A stretch of 64,000 bases of DNA from Aplysia californica. Its lineage: Eukaryota; Mollusca; Gastropoda; Aplysiida; Aplysiidae. Where the stretch lies: NCBI RefSeq assembly GCF_000002075.1, contig NW_004797819.1:24823-88822 (forward strand), read 5' to 3'. The position numbers and the translations under genes were made by a program. Numbering within the stretch: the first letter of the stretch is position 1; every line of letters starts with the position of its first letter. Below, piece by piece: positions 1-12,307 of this stretch. A model generated the notes under the pieces. The model searched no databases. It was not told the origin of the DNA and saw only the letters and a program-made list of their open reading frames with translations.

Positions 1-1102
1 CCCCAAAAAAAATAAAGTTAGGTTAAAGATAATCTAACAACAGATTAGGGGCCACTGGAAGGTGACCATATCCCTCCGTAGATTAAGGGCTGGTGGGGCA
101 CGTAGAAACCGTGTTTTGGGGTCAAATTTAGCAAATTGGGTTTATTACATATTATAGTACCTGGACATTTCCTGAACAATATCCAGAAACGTATGTAAGC
201 CTTGCGACACCCTAAAGCTGCGTTTTTTTGTTAGGTTTTTCAGCGAAAGCACATGTAATCTAGCCTTTTCTTACCTGTGTCGGCTGTTTTCTCACAATTC
301 TATTTTTTCGAATATTATCCCATTTTTCTGCTCTGTTTCTTGCTCAATTTCAATGCAACTTTCACAGGATACCAACAGCACCTAGTTCTAAATTTTGGTT
401 TTTAGAATTTTTGATTAATGACGTAGTTTTTGATTTGTGGGCGTAGAAAGCGTGAATTTTCCTTTTTTTCACTTCTTTTGCAACATCCCAATTGTAAGTG
501 TCATAAAATAAAAATTAAAGCATATATAAAAAATTCAACATGCCAAATGTAAGAACTACATATTTACTGTTGGCATGCCAAATTAGAAGTGGATCGGTTA
601 ATAAATAAGGGAATACAATGGGAATGAAAAAGGTATACAAAATCCAATATGGCCACCGTTTCCATAGCAACTGATTCACAATATACTTTTTGAACTATTG
701 ATTTTAAATCCCCAATAACATGCAATGTCCCACAGCAAATATGGGCCATCTAGGCCTTGTAATAGCCAAAATAGACCTCAGGTGCCCCACCAGTCCTTAA
801 GAAAAGTATTATGAGTTCAAACCTTGACAAGGCCATCAACGTAGCGGAGAATTGGGAAGGTAGCTATGTAATAATTCCCCGGTTACTGCGTGAAACTGCG
901 AACCAAAGTGTGATACGTGTCTGCAAAACGAATGAAGAAAGAAAGATTATCTAAAGTTATGTCACATTCTCTTGGTCTACAGTTTCAGGTCTATTTTGCC
1001 AGGTCTATTTTGCCTGTCCTTTGCTCCATTACTACGATTCGGATTTTTAAAAAAAAGACACGGGTATCTTACATTATCATGACGTGTTTTCCTGTTCCCC
1101 AG
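1..1102. other. Non-coding stretch upstream of the first exon
   Basis: This is either an intron or the 5' flank of the large plus-strand gene. It is mostly filled by a TTAA-flanked element at 87-796. The frame of the first exon stays open back to about 917, but with a GTG and no convincing ATG. The CT-rich tract ending in CCCCAG at 1102 looks like a splice acceptor, so the coding exon probably starts at 1103 and earlier exons lie left of the window. Confidence 0.5.
87..796. mobile_element. TTAA-flanked non-autonomous DNA transposon (Kolobok or piggyBac type)
   Basis: The left end reads TTAA then GGGCTGGTGGGGCAC; the right end reads GTGCCCCACCAGTCC then TTAA, giving inverted termini of about 15 bp with one mismatch and a TTAA on each side (83-86 and 797-800). 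TTAA target duplications are known for piggyBac and Kolobok superfamilies; a GGG start fits Kolobok better than the CCC usual for piggyBac. The 710-bp interior has no transposase-like frame, so it would have been mobilised in trans. Family assignment is inference; the termini are directly visible. Confidence 0.6.
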
Positions 1103-2959
1103 AACTTTACCCCAAGCCCCGACAGTGAGATAATTTCTGAGGGGAGTAAGCAGCTAGATGTTTTATCGTGTATCAAAGATGAGACTCCTGAAAGAATAGG
1201 TGACGGTGGGCCAGACTGCAGACTGAATCAGTGCATCACTCCCATCCGTGGAACAGAAACTGATCAAAGCATAGATGAAATAAAGGGATGTCTGGCTGGG
1301 GAGCATGGGAACTTCACTTCCCCCCTTGCAGAAGGTGGCAACATCCCAGTTGCATTGAACGAGGAGAAAACCTGTCGGAACAAAGAAACAGCAGATGACG
1401 CTTCAAGAAGCAACCCTAGTGGAGATGATACAGGATCAGTTCATGATAAGAACCCTTCACGAAACCGTTCTAAAAGGTCTGAAGATTCTAATAACATAAA
1501 AAGAGATTGCCATATCAGCCCTGATCTGGCAAAGCTCCGCGCCTTGCCCGCCGAGGACCGGGACATAGTAGACGGGATTCGCCCATCGTGTAGCAAGACT
1601 AGGGCGGTTTCGGTGCTACCAGCCATTCATGAATCTGCGGACGAGGATGATGAGAACGTTGAGGAGCACGTCGGCATTTGTGTGTCGCCTTCTTCCTCCT
1701 CATCGTCTTCCCTTGCTTCCTCTCCCGTTTGCATAAAGCGCCATATCCCCGTGTGTCGTGTCAGTAGCAGACCCACACTGACCAGCATCTCTGAAGAGTT
1801 CGCTGCTACGAAAGTAATTGAGCTTGAAGGGGCGGAAGTAAGGAAGGATGAGGAAATGAGGGCTGTGAAAGAGAGCTCTTCCAACACAGAGAGTCTCACA
1901 AGGACGATCCCGCCAGATGCGCTGAGCAATGTGTTAGAACAAAGCCAGGGGGATTCTTCTTCAATTCCAAATGTGGAAGTGTTTCCTACTCGCATCAAGG
2001 AAGAGGAGGCCTGCCAAGAAGAGGGCCTGATTCCTCGTCAGATTTCCCCCACCGCCGGGGGTGAAGGCGTGGTGAGTTGCGATAAACAAAAAAGTCCCAT
2101 AGTCGTTATGAATCCAGAGTTGACACAACAGTCTGCTGGAAACATAGGTGGGGATTTGCACTGTGTAAAGACGGGTGTCGAGTTAAAAGAGAACGTCGAG
2201 ATAAATAATAACGGTAGAGAGTACAACCATGACGACAAAGTGCAGTACTCAGATGGACGCTGCCAGTCAGACTCAGAGAATTCTTATTCCCCCGTACGAA
2301 AAAGCCATAAGCCAGTGAAGTGGAAAAAAGGCAGACAAACTAAGGGAAATCACCAATTGTCGCCACAGGATGAGAAAGATGATTGCGTATCAGACAAAAG
2401 CGAATTCCCGGTAGGGGAGTGGAGTACCAAACAGATTTGTGATGAAAAATGTAATCTCCTTTCGAATATGTGCGTCGAATCGGGCACGCCAAACACAAAC
2501 AACGAAGACCGTCCACATAATGATATCCGATCCAGCCTTTCTGAAACAGGCGCGATGTCTGCCGATGCTGGGACAGAGACAAAGGCTATAGGAGAGGAAA
2601 GCTCCCTCCGAGACTACGTGGCACAGAGGATCGAGGTAGCTGAGAGAAAACTTGGCAAACGGGGACTCGTGCAACTGTCGGACGTCATGCAGGCCGTTAA
2701 CGAAGCCTGCGCGAGAGGAGGAGTTGCCCCGCCTGAAGACATCAGCGAGAGCGTCCTTGCCAATCTGGTGTATGGGAGAGGCAGGCTGGTAGAAGAAGGC
2801 GTGACTTCAGAGTGTGGTATCCACGCTCAGAATAGTCAAGAGGCTTCCGGCCTAGAAAAGAAAGAGATCGTGTGCTGCCTCGGCGAGGAGCAGATTGTAC
2901 CTTTGAATAATGTCTGTTTGGAAGCACCGAGTGCTTTAACAGTGTCGGATGACTGCAAG
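1103..2959 (+). CDS. Large gene, first exon in window (619 codons)
   Basis: The acceptor is TTCCTGTTCCCCAG ending at 1102 and the donor is CAAG/GTGAAA at 2959/2960. The exon is phase 0 at both ends. It contains a poly-Ser run, acidic stretches and a basic segment near 2305-2360 (KPVKWKKGRQ). The C-terminal portion from LRDYVAQRIEVAERKLGKRG onward (about 2611) looks helical and ordered. The frame runs past the donor only to a stop at 3020-3022, so the spliced reading is preferred. Confidence 0.8.
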
Positions 2960-5900
2960 GTGAAATTTGGGAGTAAATATTTTTACATAATATATTTACA
3001 TAGTTCGGAAACTGTGAACTGAATTTCATTAAAGTTACGTAGTCTAGATAGCAATTCTTTATCTATATTTGTCAAGGAGTCAATTTTCCACACTCATCCT
3101 TAGTTTTTTCCATTAGTATGTCGGGGGGAAGGGGGGGTGGGGGGTTGCTCATACATATACTCGCACATACACATACACACATGGGCACACACTCTCACAC
3201 ACACAATATATATATAATCCACCTTCACAAGTGCTCAAATAGATACAATCTTTGAGAGGGGGCTCTCGTGGCTTAGAGGTTAAGGTATTCCCCTCTCATT
3301 CAAAGGTCCCGGGTTCGAATCCAGGAAGCGACGAAAATATTTTCTTCTCTAAAATTGTCTCCTTTCACCTTCTTTCCTTCTCTTTTGCAATCATCTTTCG
3401 TCTGCTTTCGTCTCCACTTTCTTCCCCCACCTCCTCACCCCCTTTGCCCCCTCTACTCATTCGCAGCCTTTCTACTGTTACTCTTTGGCTCCTACTTACT
3501 GCTCTTTCAGCCACACCCCTGATCTTTTGATAGGAAAGATCTACACCTAGCCTTCTCTGGTAAGGGCGAAAAATCTTGGAGGTCACGTGTTCAAGTTGCT
3601 CTCGTTAAAGATCCAATGGTGGTCCAAAATCGATAAGAATAGGCTTCGGCCGCCACCTGGGCAAAATTCAAAATTTCACCAATTGAAAATGTTTGGTGTG
3701 TCCCGCGCACTCATATGATGATATGACCTTATGTAGTCTCGAGCGTGCCGTAAAACACTTACCAAAAAAAAATAAATCTTTGAGACGACATAACGAGCCG
3801 CTCTTTGCTGTCTCTGACGTTCTCAACATAGTGTATGAAACACCCACGGGCACAAGTCTTCTTGGCTTATGCTCCTTTTCTTTTGTTCTTATTTTTCTGC
3901 AATGGTAGTTAAAAGTGATGCTCTTCCTTTTTTATGTTGCAGCCTATGGCATGTATGGCTGGACTGAACATCTTCATCAGTCACGTGGTACTGGCTTGCC
4001 TATGTGAGGTCATAGTTCAGCTTGCGCTCACAGGGGTACCACAGAAGTTGAGCAGCTCAGTAAGGCGTTTTCCTTCGTTGTGTATAGACAGAATACACGG
4101 AGATTGTCTCAAATTGCGGTTCCATCCCCAGTAACCCGAGACGATAACAGATCTCACCAATTCTAATTTTTTGTTCTTTGAATCTTTATATGTTTTCCCC
4201 CAAAACAGCATTCAATTTACAACTTTTTAATTACAGCTGAGCCTCCCCACTCCTGCCCCCCCTCTACCTCCCCCCCTCTCTCTCTCTCTCTCTCTCTCGC
4301 TCTCTCTCCGTACCTCTCTCTCTCTCTCCCGCCCATCCCTTGTCTCTCTTTATGCCTGCTGCAAAGTAACAGTCATATGAACTCTTAAAGTGCTCCATTA
4401 TAATGATATTTCTTTTGACATCACGATATCCAGTTTTTAGTTAACTCTCCTACCATTTTTCACCTTGTAATAGTGTACTTTAAGGTGTGTAGCTTATGCC
4501 CCCCCAAAAAAATCACAATTCTTTCCAATGTCTCGAAAATGAAAGGCAGACTTGCATTCATACTGCCACGGCTGTAATACTAAAACACGTTTGAAGAAAA
4601 CAAAGATTTAACTTCAAACATCTTTGATTTTCTCAAGGAGCTCAAGCGACCCGCAAGTGAAACAGTTCCAGAGGAAGAGTCTAAAGCACCATCTAGTGGA
4701 AGACCACGGAATTCAGGTTCTGATTCTCTGCTGGGTGACAGTTGTGGAAGTGGTAACGGTAGCAGCCCCACTCCTCGAGAATCCCAGTCCGAGCACACTG
4801 GAGCCTCAAACAGTAGTGAGGAAAGGCAAGATCGGGACAGTAAAGAGAAAGAGTCCAATACCAAACCCTGGGACAAAGACGCCCAGAAACCCCGCGGAAG
4901 GGACCGGGAAGTGAGCAAGAGAAAGCGGGACCGGGACGACAGACAGCCGTCGGGGGAACGGAAAGGTGGGCTGAGGAACGCAACTGGAGACATGAAAGTC
5001 TCGAGCACTGGACAAACTAACGGAAATAATCCTGAATGGCCCTCCGAGATAAAAGGATATGACGTCAAGAGTACGTGTCGGTTGGAGTATCAAACGAGTC
5101 TATCAGCCGAAGCAGAAGGCAACTTTGGCTCTCTAAGATTTTCGGACCGTTCTTCATCTGACGAGTCTCAGAACATTGAGGACACTGAGTGGCGACCTCC
5201 GGATGACGTGGAACCTGATCCGTGCCGCGTTGCCTCTAACAGTCGTTTTGGCAAGCGAACATCTTTTCACAGACAGAAACAGTCGTCTGCTTCTCATAAA
5301 ACGACAGAATATGCCGACGGAGAAGACAACGATGAGAAGTTGGAGAAGAAAGCAGATGAAGAGCATGAAGAGGAGGAAAATATAATTATTGGTCCAAACT
5401 TTCATCCACAGGCTGGTGACAGTTTTGACAAATATCTTGAAGCATTTAAACAATGTAACAATGAGAGTGACAGTAACCTTTCTCCATCAAAAAAGGAGAA
5501 AGATTGTTCTTCAGGAGAAGGTCTGGGAGACTGCTGTCTCAATTTGTTTTCTCCCAATTGTCGGGGCCCTAAAATGACAACCAGACTAAATGTTCGCAAT
5601 TCTCTCAATTCGGCCTCATGTGGAGCAATCCTAGAGAGTGGACCCCATGATGAGTCGTTCAACCACCCGTCTGAGTTTGCTGTAGAGGATCCCGTGGGTT
5701 ATCAAGCTGTCAATAATCCACAGGGACCTGCATCGTCACAGGAATCTGTATCACAGTCTTCTACGTCACATTTCCCCAAGTCACCGCCGTTAGAGTCACA
5801 GTCAACATCAAGTCAAGAGCCAGAACTGCAAGGCACATTTTTAATGTCAGGTAAGCAGGCTTGTCGAAAGAAATCGGTGAAAGAAAACGACGGCAGTGAT

Positions 5901-8900
5901 CATTCGAGCGATGAGAACGATGAAGACCCCAAGGAAAGAAACAGAACATATCGAGCTTATGGCAAGTATGGGGACCCTTCGTCACCCATAGCGTCCTCTG
6001 GCCGACAGCAAAATAACAGCCCCATGAGCTCTGATCAGCAGCATAATTTTCAATGTGCGAGCCTTGACGAAACCTACGCTCAGCCTGCACTGGTGCCAGG
6101 TCTTTGTCACAACGATGAGGCCTCTGAGACTGAATTGTCAAAGTCTCCTGAACACAATTTCGATATCACCACACTGTCCACACAAGAAACAAGTAGCACG
6201 GAATCTGACAGTCATAACGAGCCAGAAACAGAGCAGTGCGCAGAGGTAGAGGTGTTTGTTATGCAAGATATGGTAACCTCCCCTCTCAACAATCTCAGTC
6301 CAGGGAGCGACTCCTTTCATTCTGGTGCTTCAGCATTTGTGACCGTCCCCAGTGACCCAGAATCAGAAAATGGCCAGCCTTGTGTCCAAGGATACCATCC
6401 CAGTAACTCAGACCAGGAGTTGACCTCATACAGGTCAGCAGTCGAAGGTAGTTGTAGTATTGTACCGGACGTATTCACAAACGTACCAGGAGATATCGAG
6501 CCACCTTTCAAAGAGGCATGCAAAGACCACCTAACTGGCGTTTCTCATCGATCAACAGAGAGCCCAGATCATAGAAAGAAAACACAGGCAAGAATACAAG
6601 CAAATTCAGATGCTGAAACCGAACCAGTCGACATTGTAAACGTCAGTGGTGTACCCGGGGGTCGATACAACTTCCAGAATGCTGAGGAAAAGAAAGTGGA
6701 AGAAGAAAGCCTGAAAACGCCAGAGGAACACTTGTACACAGGTGAGCCAGTACAAAATGGGGAAGACGTGAAGATGTCTGCTTCTTCTCAAACTGTACCA
6801 GAAATCAACTGCTTCTCACAAGTAGACATTTCTGGGCACGAGACAAGGGAGAATAAGATTGAAAGTGAACAACAAAACCCGGCTGTCTTTGACACAGGAG
6901 AAGAAGGTGATGTTGAACATTTGAAAAATTTCAAAGAAGAAAAAAAAGAAAGACGACAACGTAGTGCAATGTTGAGTGAGAGTGGTTGTGGTGAACATAT
7001 CGTGGCCACGAGTTCCAAGAAAGAGCTGGAGCATTACACCATTGGGACTGAGGAGCTCAGAGTGCCAGCAGAAACTGTTACACAGATGGAAGTACAGGCT
7101 ATTGGAAGAAACGTTGTTGCCACTGAGAAGGAGTGTAAAACACAAGATGACGTAACCTCCAAGGAAAAGGAAATGTCTACACTTGAAAGATCAGAATCAG
7201 AACATGAGAAATGGATCATTATTAAAGATGAGAAATCGGCAACTAACATTCAATTGTCACAAGAGGAAAAACAGTCAACTGAGCTTATTACGGCAACCGT
7301 AACCGCAGACCCCATTTTTGAACCTCAAGGAAAGCAAAGCGAAAGACATATGTCAGAAAATGTGTCTCCAATAATTCAAAAAGACCACTCTCAAGCAGCA
7401 TGCGAGTGCACAGACGAATTATCAGGACGTCAAGATATATTATTGAATGGTGGAATCCAAGAAAAGTCGCCAGAAACTGAGATCACAGTGGCAACACCCA
7501 AAGAAACGTCGAAACTGATCGTCAGACTAAAGGCAGAAAAAAAGGATGAATATGGATTACAGAAGTCAGAAAGGATTGAGGTTAGGTCTTGCTCATCTCC
7601 AGTGGAAATGTATTGTTTCAACGAAGATAGAATCCTCTGCAAAGTGGCGAATTCTGACTCCTCGTTATCAAGCTGTGGCGAAAGGGATAAATCATCTTAC
7701 GTGGATTTCGCTGATTTTGTGAGTGGAGAAAATATTTTTTTCAGAGAGGAAGGATTGATAGAATCTAATAAAACACAATCGTCCCCTGTGGATTTATATA
7801 CCTCTGATGACCGTATACATTTTACAATAACACAAACCTCGGAATTTAGCAGCTTTGAAGAAAAGACGAGTGCATCGCCTATCGACACTTACTGCTCTAA
7901 AAATGATTTGAAGGTGCACAAAATGGAACATTTCAAATCTTCGACAGAAAGTAAAAAGGAAGAAAGCTTAGTCAATGCTACGGTTGGGGAAAGAGAGAGG
8001 CCATTCCTTGATAACGAAGAAGGTACAAGGTCGAGTGGTGTGGAATACACGGAAACAGGCAACATTCCCATACTGGGACAGAAGTTAATCAATAAACCAA
8101 ACGAGAATCGTCCTTCTCAAACAAACATTTATCTCGAAGATGATTTTTCAGATGACAGCAGTTGCTCATGGAAAGAAAAGAACATAAAGTTAGACAAGCA
8201 AATCCCAGACGAATGTAAGTTAATAGAAAGAACATGTGCATCGCCGTTAGATGATTATATTTACGATAATGAGAATGCCTGTGAAGTTGTTAATTCTACT
8301 TCTACTATTGAACGCTTTGGCGAAAAGGACAGATCATCACTAGGGGAAATTGGGGATCATGCGGATGAAAGTACATTCACCATAGGAGAGGAAGAAGGCA
8401 AACCTGTGGACGAAACTCTGTCGTCTCCAGTTCACGTTTATTTTTCGAATGACAATATTCTATGTGAAGGGCACAGAATAGTTTCTAGGGGCTTGATCGA
8501 GCCTTCGACAAACCAAATTTACCCTCCAGAGACAGGCGTGCTGGGGGAATTAATCAAGAGTCAATCTTCCCCTGTGGATCCATATCAAAGCAAGGACATA
8601 TATAGTGCAGCAAAGTGTCTAAGGGGACAAGAAGACACATATGCAGCCATTGAAGAAGTTTGCCCAGAAAAGCACGGGTTTGAATCAATAACGAGTGTGC
8701 CGTCGATGGATAGCTATATGTACAGGAATGATTACCCTTGTAAAGGGGATGATTCTAATTCTATGATGGGATGTTCTGGTGAAAATGGCAGGTTATCACA
8801 CGGGAGTCCGGTTGCTACTGTGAGAGACGAAGTAATTCTTTATGGAGAAGAGGGACAAAGAAATGTTAACGGGACTCTTACGTCCCCAGTAGAAGCATTC

Positions 8901-11900
8901 CTCGATTACAGAGTAGACCAAGGAAAAGACAGAAAATCTGATGCCCAAAGCACTAAAATCGGAAACAACCTTGCTGAAAGTTCGGTAAGTACTACTGAGA
9001 GCAACCAAGGAAGTTATTCTGAAAAAGATTTCGAAACGGATGAGCCATCAAAAGCCCAAGACAAGGATCAAGAAAATGAAAACACTAAACAGGTTTCTAA
9101 AAGTGAACTAAAGGCAAGAGAACTTGCTGGAAGTGAACGTTTCAATATATTTTCTACTCCCCCAGATCTTCCTTTTGAGAATGGAAGCACAGGTAAGGGT
9201 GAAACGAAGAGCTGTGAGACGAACTGGTATAAGCCAACAGCAAAAGCGCCAGATTCCCCAGACATTAGCAGAGTAATCATGCAAACCTCCACAATTAATA
9301 CAGAAAAAGGAAATATTGAAAGTAGCAAAAAATCAGTAAACTCTGTCAGTGTGGAAGGAAAACTAGATAACGAACCATCTAATCTTAACACTGATGATTT
9401 CGATGCGTTGGAAGAGTTTTCTCTGAGTAGTCACGGATACCGTGGCTACATTGGCAGTTGGGCTGATGAAAGCCCTGATCCAGCTCTGGACGATGACGAC
9501 AGCTTTGTCATAGATGGACAATATTCAGCCCAGGAGGTGAATGACTCTAGCACCACAGAACCGGAAAGCGGCTGCAAAGCTACAGGGTTTGAATCATCAG
9601 GAAGAAAAGGTGAATCATTACTAAGAACTGAGGTTGCCCAAGAGGAGTATATTGAAATTAAGGACTCCAGCCTAAAGAATATAACACATGTTCCGGTTCT
9701 CAGCGTGGAGGTAACTAGGGAATTTCCTCGTAACAATGGCGAAAGTTGGTGTACAAAAATTGAAGAAAACCCTATCGAGGATATGTTACCAAACACTAGT
9801 CCACCTATAGAATGCTTAGAATTAACAGGTGCAGGAGACAAAGTGAACAAAGAAGAAGAGCCCATAGAGGCATCGGAGCAACGGGAATTTTCTCAAAAGG
9901 GGAAACATTATATTCTACCGAAAGATGAGTTTGAGGAGAATGTCAAATCTTTGGAGGTTTTAAGGAAATATGTTCAGGGGAATAAAGAAAGAAAAGATGA
10001 AGCAATTCGAAAGGTAGACGTAAATGATACTGATTGCCACGAGCCTTTGTGCTGTTCATCAAAATCCCTTGGGATCTACGAAAATCCGTCCGGCACACCA
10101 GTCGAACAGAAACAGTTTGACTTAGGGAACCAAACAGAAGAGGGTGGTGCTGAGAAGACATTCAACAGTGATGAGAGGGAACGAGAACCTATGTCAGACA
10201 CATCTGAAGACAGGGACCATACCCAAGAAGTCAATACAATAAGAGAAGAAATAGTACTTCAACCTACCCTAATTGATGACTCTGAGAACCGATACAGCCA
10301 GCCGCAGAACGAAGGAGATCTATCGCTTTGGACGACTGACCCCGAAAATTCCCTTAATTCAAAAAGAGAAACTCAGACGAAAGACTCTACTTTGTGTCAT
10401 GAAGAATGGGCAAAGAATCCTGTTTGTGAAAGTTCAATAGAGGATTATGCTGCTGAATGGGAATTTTTAGAACCTTCACCGGAGCATAATCCTCAAGTTA
10501 GGAATGAGTTAGATTCTCAATGGATTCTCAATTCTGGAGGACGGCTAGAGGCGGGGTCTGTCGTCCCTGACAGACTAAACAACGAATACTGGAGTGAGTT
10601 TGGCTACTGGAAACCGGAGCTGATTGGTGATATGGAGCTAGTAGAAGGGGCAGTGGCATCGGAGTATAACGATGCAGAGTTGTCTCCTTCTCCTACGCCA
10701 TTCGGGGGACAAGCCTATGCTACAGACTTTCGTGAGTCGAGCCCTCCTGTGATTGACTTCATGCACGTAACCTGCGCAACAACCAAGAGTATCAGCGGCG
10801 ATATGGATGTTTTGGAAGACTCTGATAAAGACACGAATAAAATTGTGCATGCCCAGTACATGCCCAGAGAAGCAAGTCCCTTGGTGGAGATGCCCTCTCT
10901 CATTTCAGAAGAAAATGATACTCCAGGTATTTCGGGAGAGTATTCTCAAATTCAATTCCAAGGTGGGACAGCCATGGCGCAGATAAGCACATCTCAGTCA
11001 GAGAAGCCTGACTACGGTGGAGCGAGACCGAAAATACGAAGTCTCACGACAGCGAAGGCTCACGGTGGTAAATCACGACATCATGAGAGCAAAAGGAAGA
11101 CTTCTAGTGGAGTCTCTCAAAATGAGGAACTTGGAACTCCCTGTGTGGAATATTTTGGCACACCTTCTGAAGAAAATATAGGAGTTCTGGGTGGACTTGA
11201 GATAGATATTCACAATTCAGTGATACCAACTCAGGAGGGAGATCAAAGAAATGGGTCTCCTATTTGTTGGGCATTGAAAGACGCTCGGGTGGAAAATTTG
11301 ACCCACGACTTAGAAACCAACATTGGCACAGAGACCGAGGGAAATGAGAACGAAGGCGAAGTGACGGATATTATTTCTACCGAACAAATTCACGATGCTG
11401 ACACGATTGTGGCTGTACCTTTCGACGGAGCGGAGGGGAACGAAGACCTATGTATTGGCGACGACGAGGACAACGCAATTTTGGGAGAAAAAAGTTTCGT
11501 GAATCTGCGTCCAACTCGGAGTAGCCCAGCCCCTCTCAGTTCTCGACGAATCAGAGTGGTAGATGTAGAAGACTTCCCTGCAGACTTACCGTGCATTTAC
11601 TACCCAGGTAAACTTTTTAGAGAATTATTATTTTGAACAAATTCCATTCACTGGTCGTAATCTTCAGACTATTTACAATCGTTTACGAAACGAGGCAACA
11701 ATAATAAGTACCCAAATGATTATGATGACCAAAGACAGACATTGTGTTTCTATTATCTGAACAAAGAAATCTTCCTGTGCAACACAGCCCGTCTTTTAAA
11801 ACTTTCTCTCTTTATTGTTCATTTCCCCCCGTTCCTATAATTTCATAGAGGGCGGTTGGCGAGTCCTCTAGGGTTGTTTTCTTTTTTGTTGTTGCGAATC

Positions 11901-12255
11901 AAACATCTATCATCCTTATCTCTTCTCCTTCTATGCATGCTTCTCTCTAGCAACACTTCTAATCTTCAGCACTTATATAACCTAATTGTGTAGCAAGTGC
12001 TGTTTAAAGTCTTACTAAATCTGTAGGACAATTTTCCATTAATGTTATTTTTCTTTTATCATTTTCTGATAGAGTTAAAAAATTATTAGACATTTTAAAA
12101 ATATATTAGCACATTATTCTTTTCAAAAGCAGACTTCTACTGTATTGAAATAATAGTATCAAAGAAACACAATACGTTAACGTAAAGCCCATGCGCACAC
12201 AAGCACGCACAAACACACACGCAACACACAAACGCACGCACACATACACACACAA

Positions 12256-12307
<52 letters not shown>

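Larger units (their letters stand above)
2960..4637 (+). other. Intron of large gene
   Basis: Contains G-runs and a short CA/TA microsatellite (3165-3212), a full-length SINE (3256-3776), a diverged unassigned stretch (3930-4150), a TC tract (4258-4332) and no additional exon that would fit the phases. Confidence 0.7.

Noticed and set aside
917-1102. Upstream extension of the first exon to a GTG at 917
   Set aside because: Begins with GTG, contains a CT-rich acceptor at 1088-1102, and its composition differs from the acidic protein that follows.
3310-3330. Box B sites suggesting real tRNA genes (3312, 38325)
   Set aside because: Each sits in a 500-bp SINE with the same body and tail; no cloverleaf or anticodon arm is intact.
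3252-3530. 92-codon frame at the start of the SINE at 3256
   Set aside because: It is SINE sequence in translation.
5154-11596. Many minus-strand frames of 60-140 codons across the giant exon
   Set aside because: Shadows of the plus-strand coding frame; no splice or start support.
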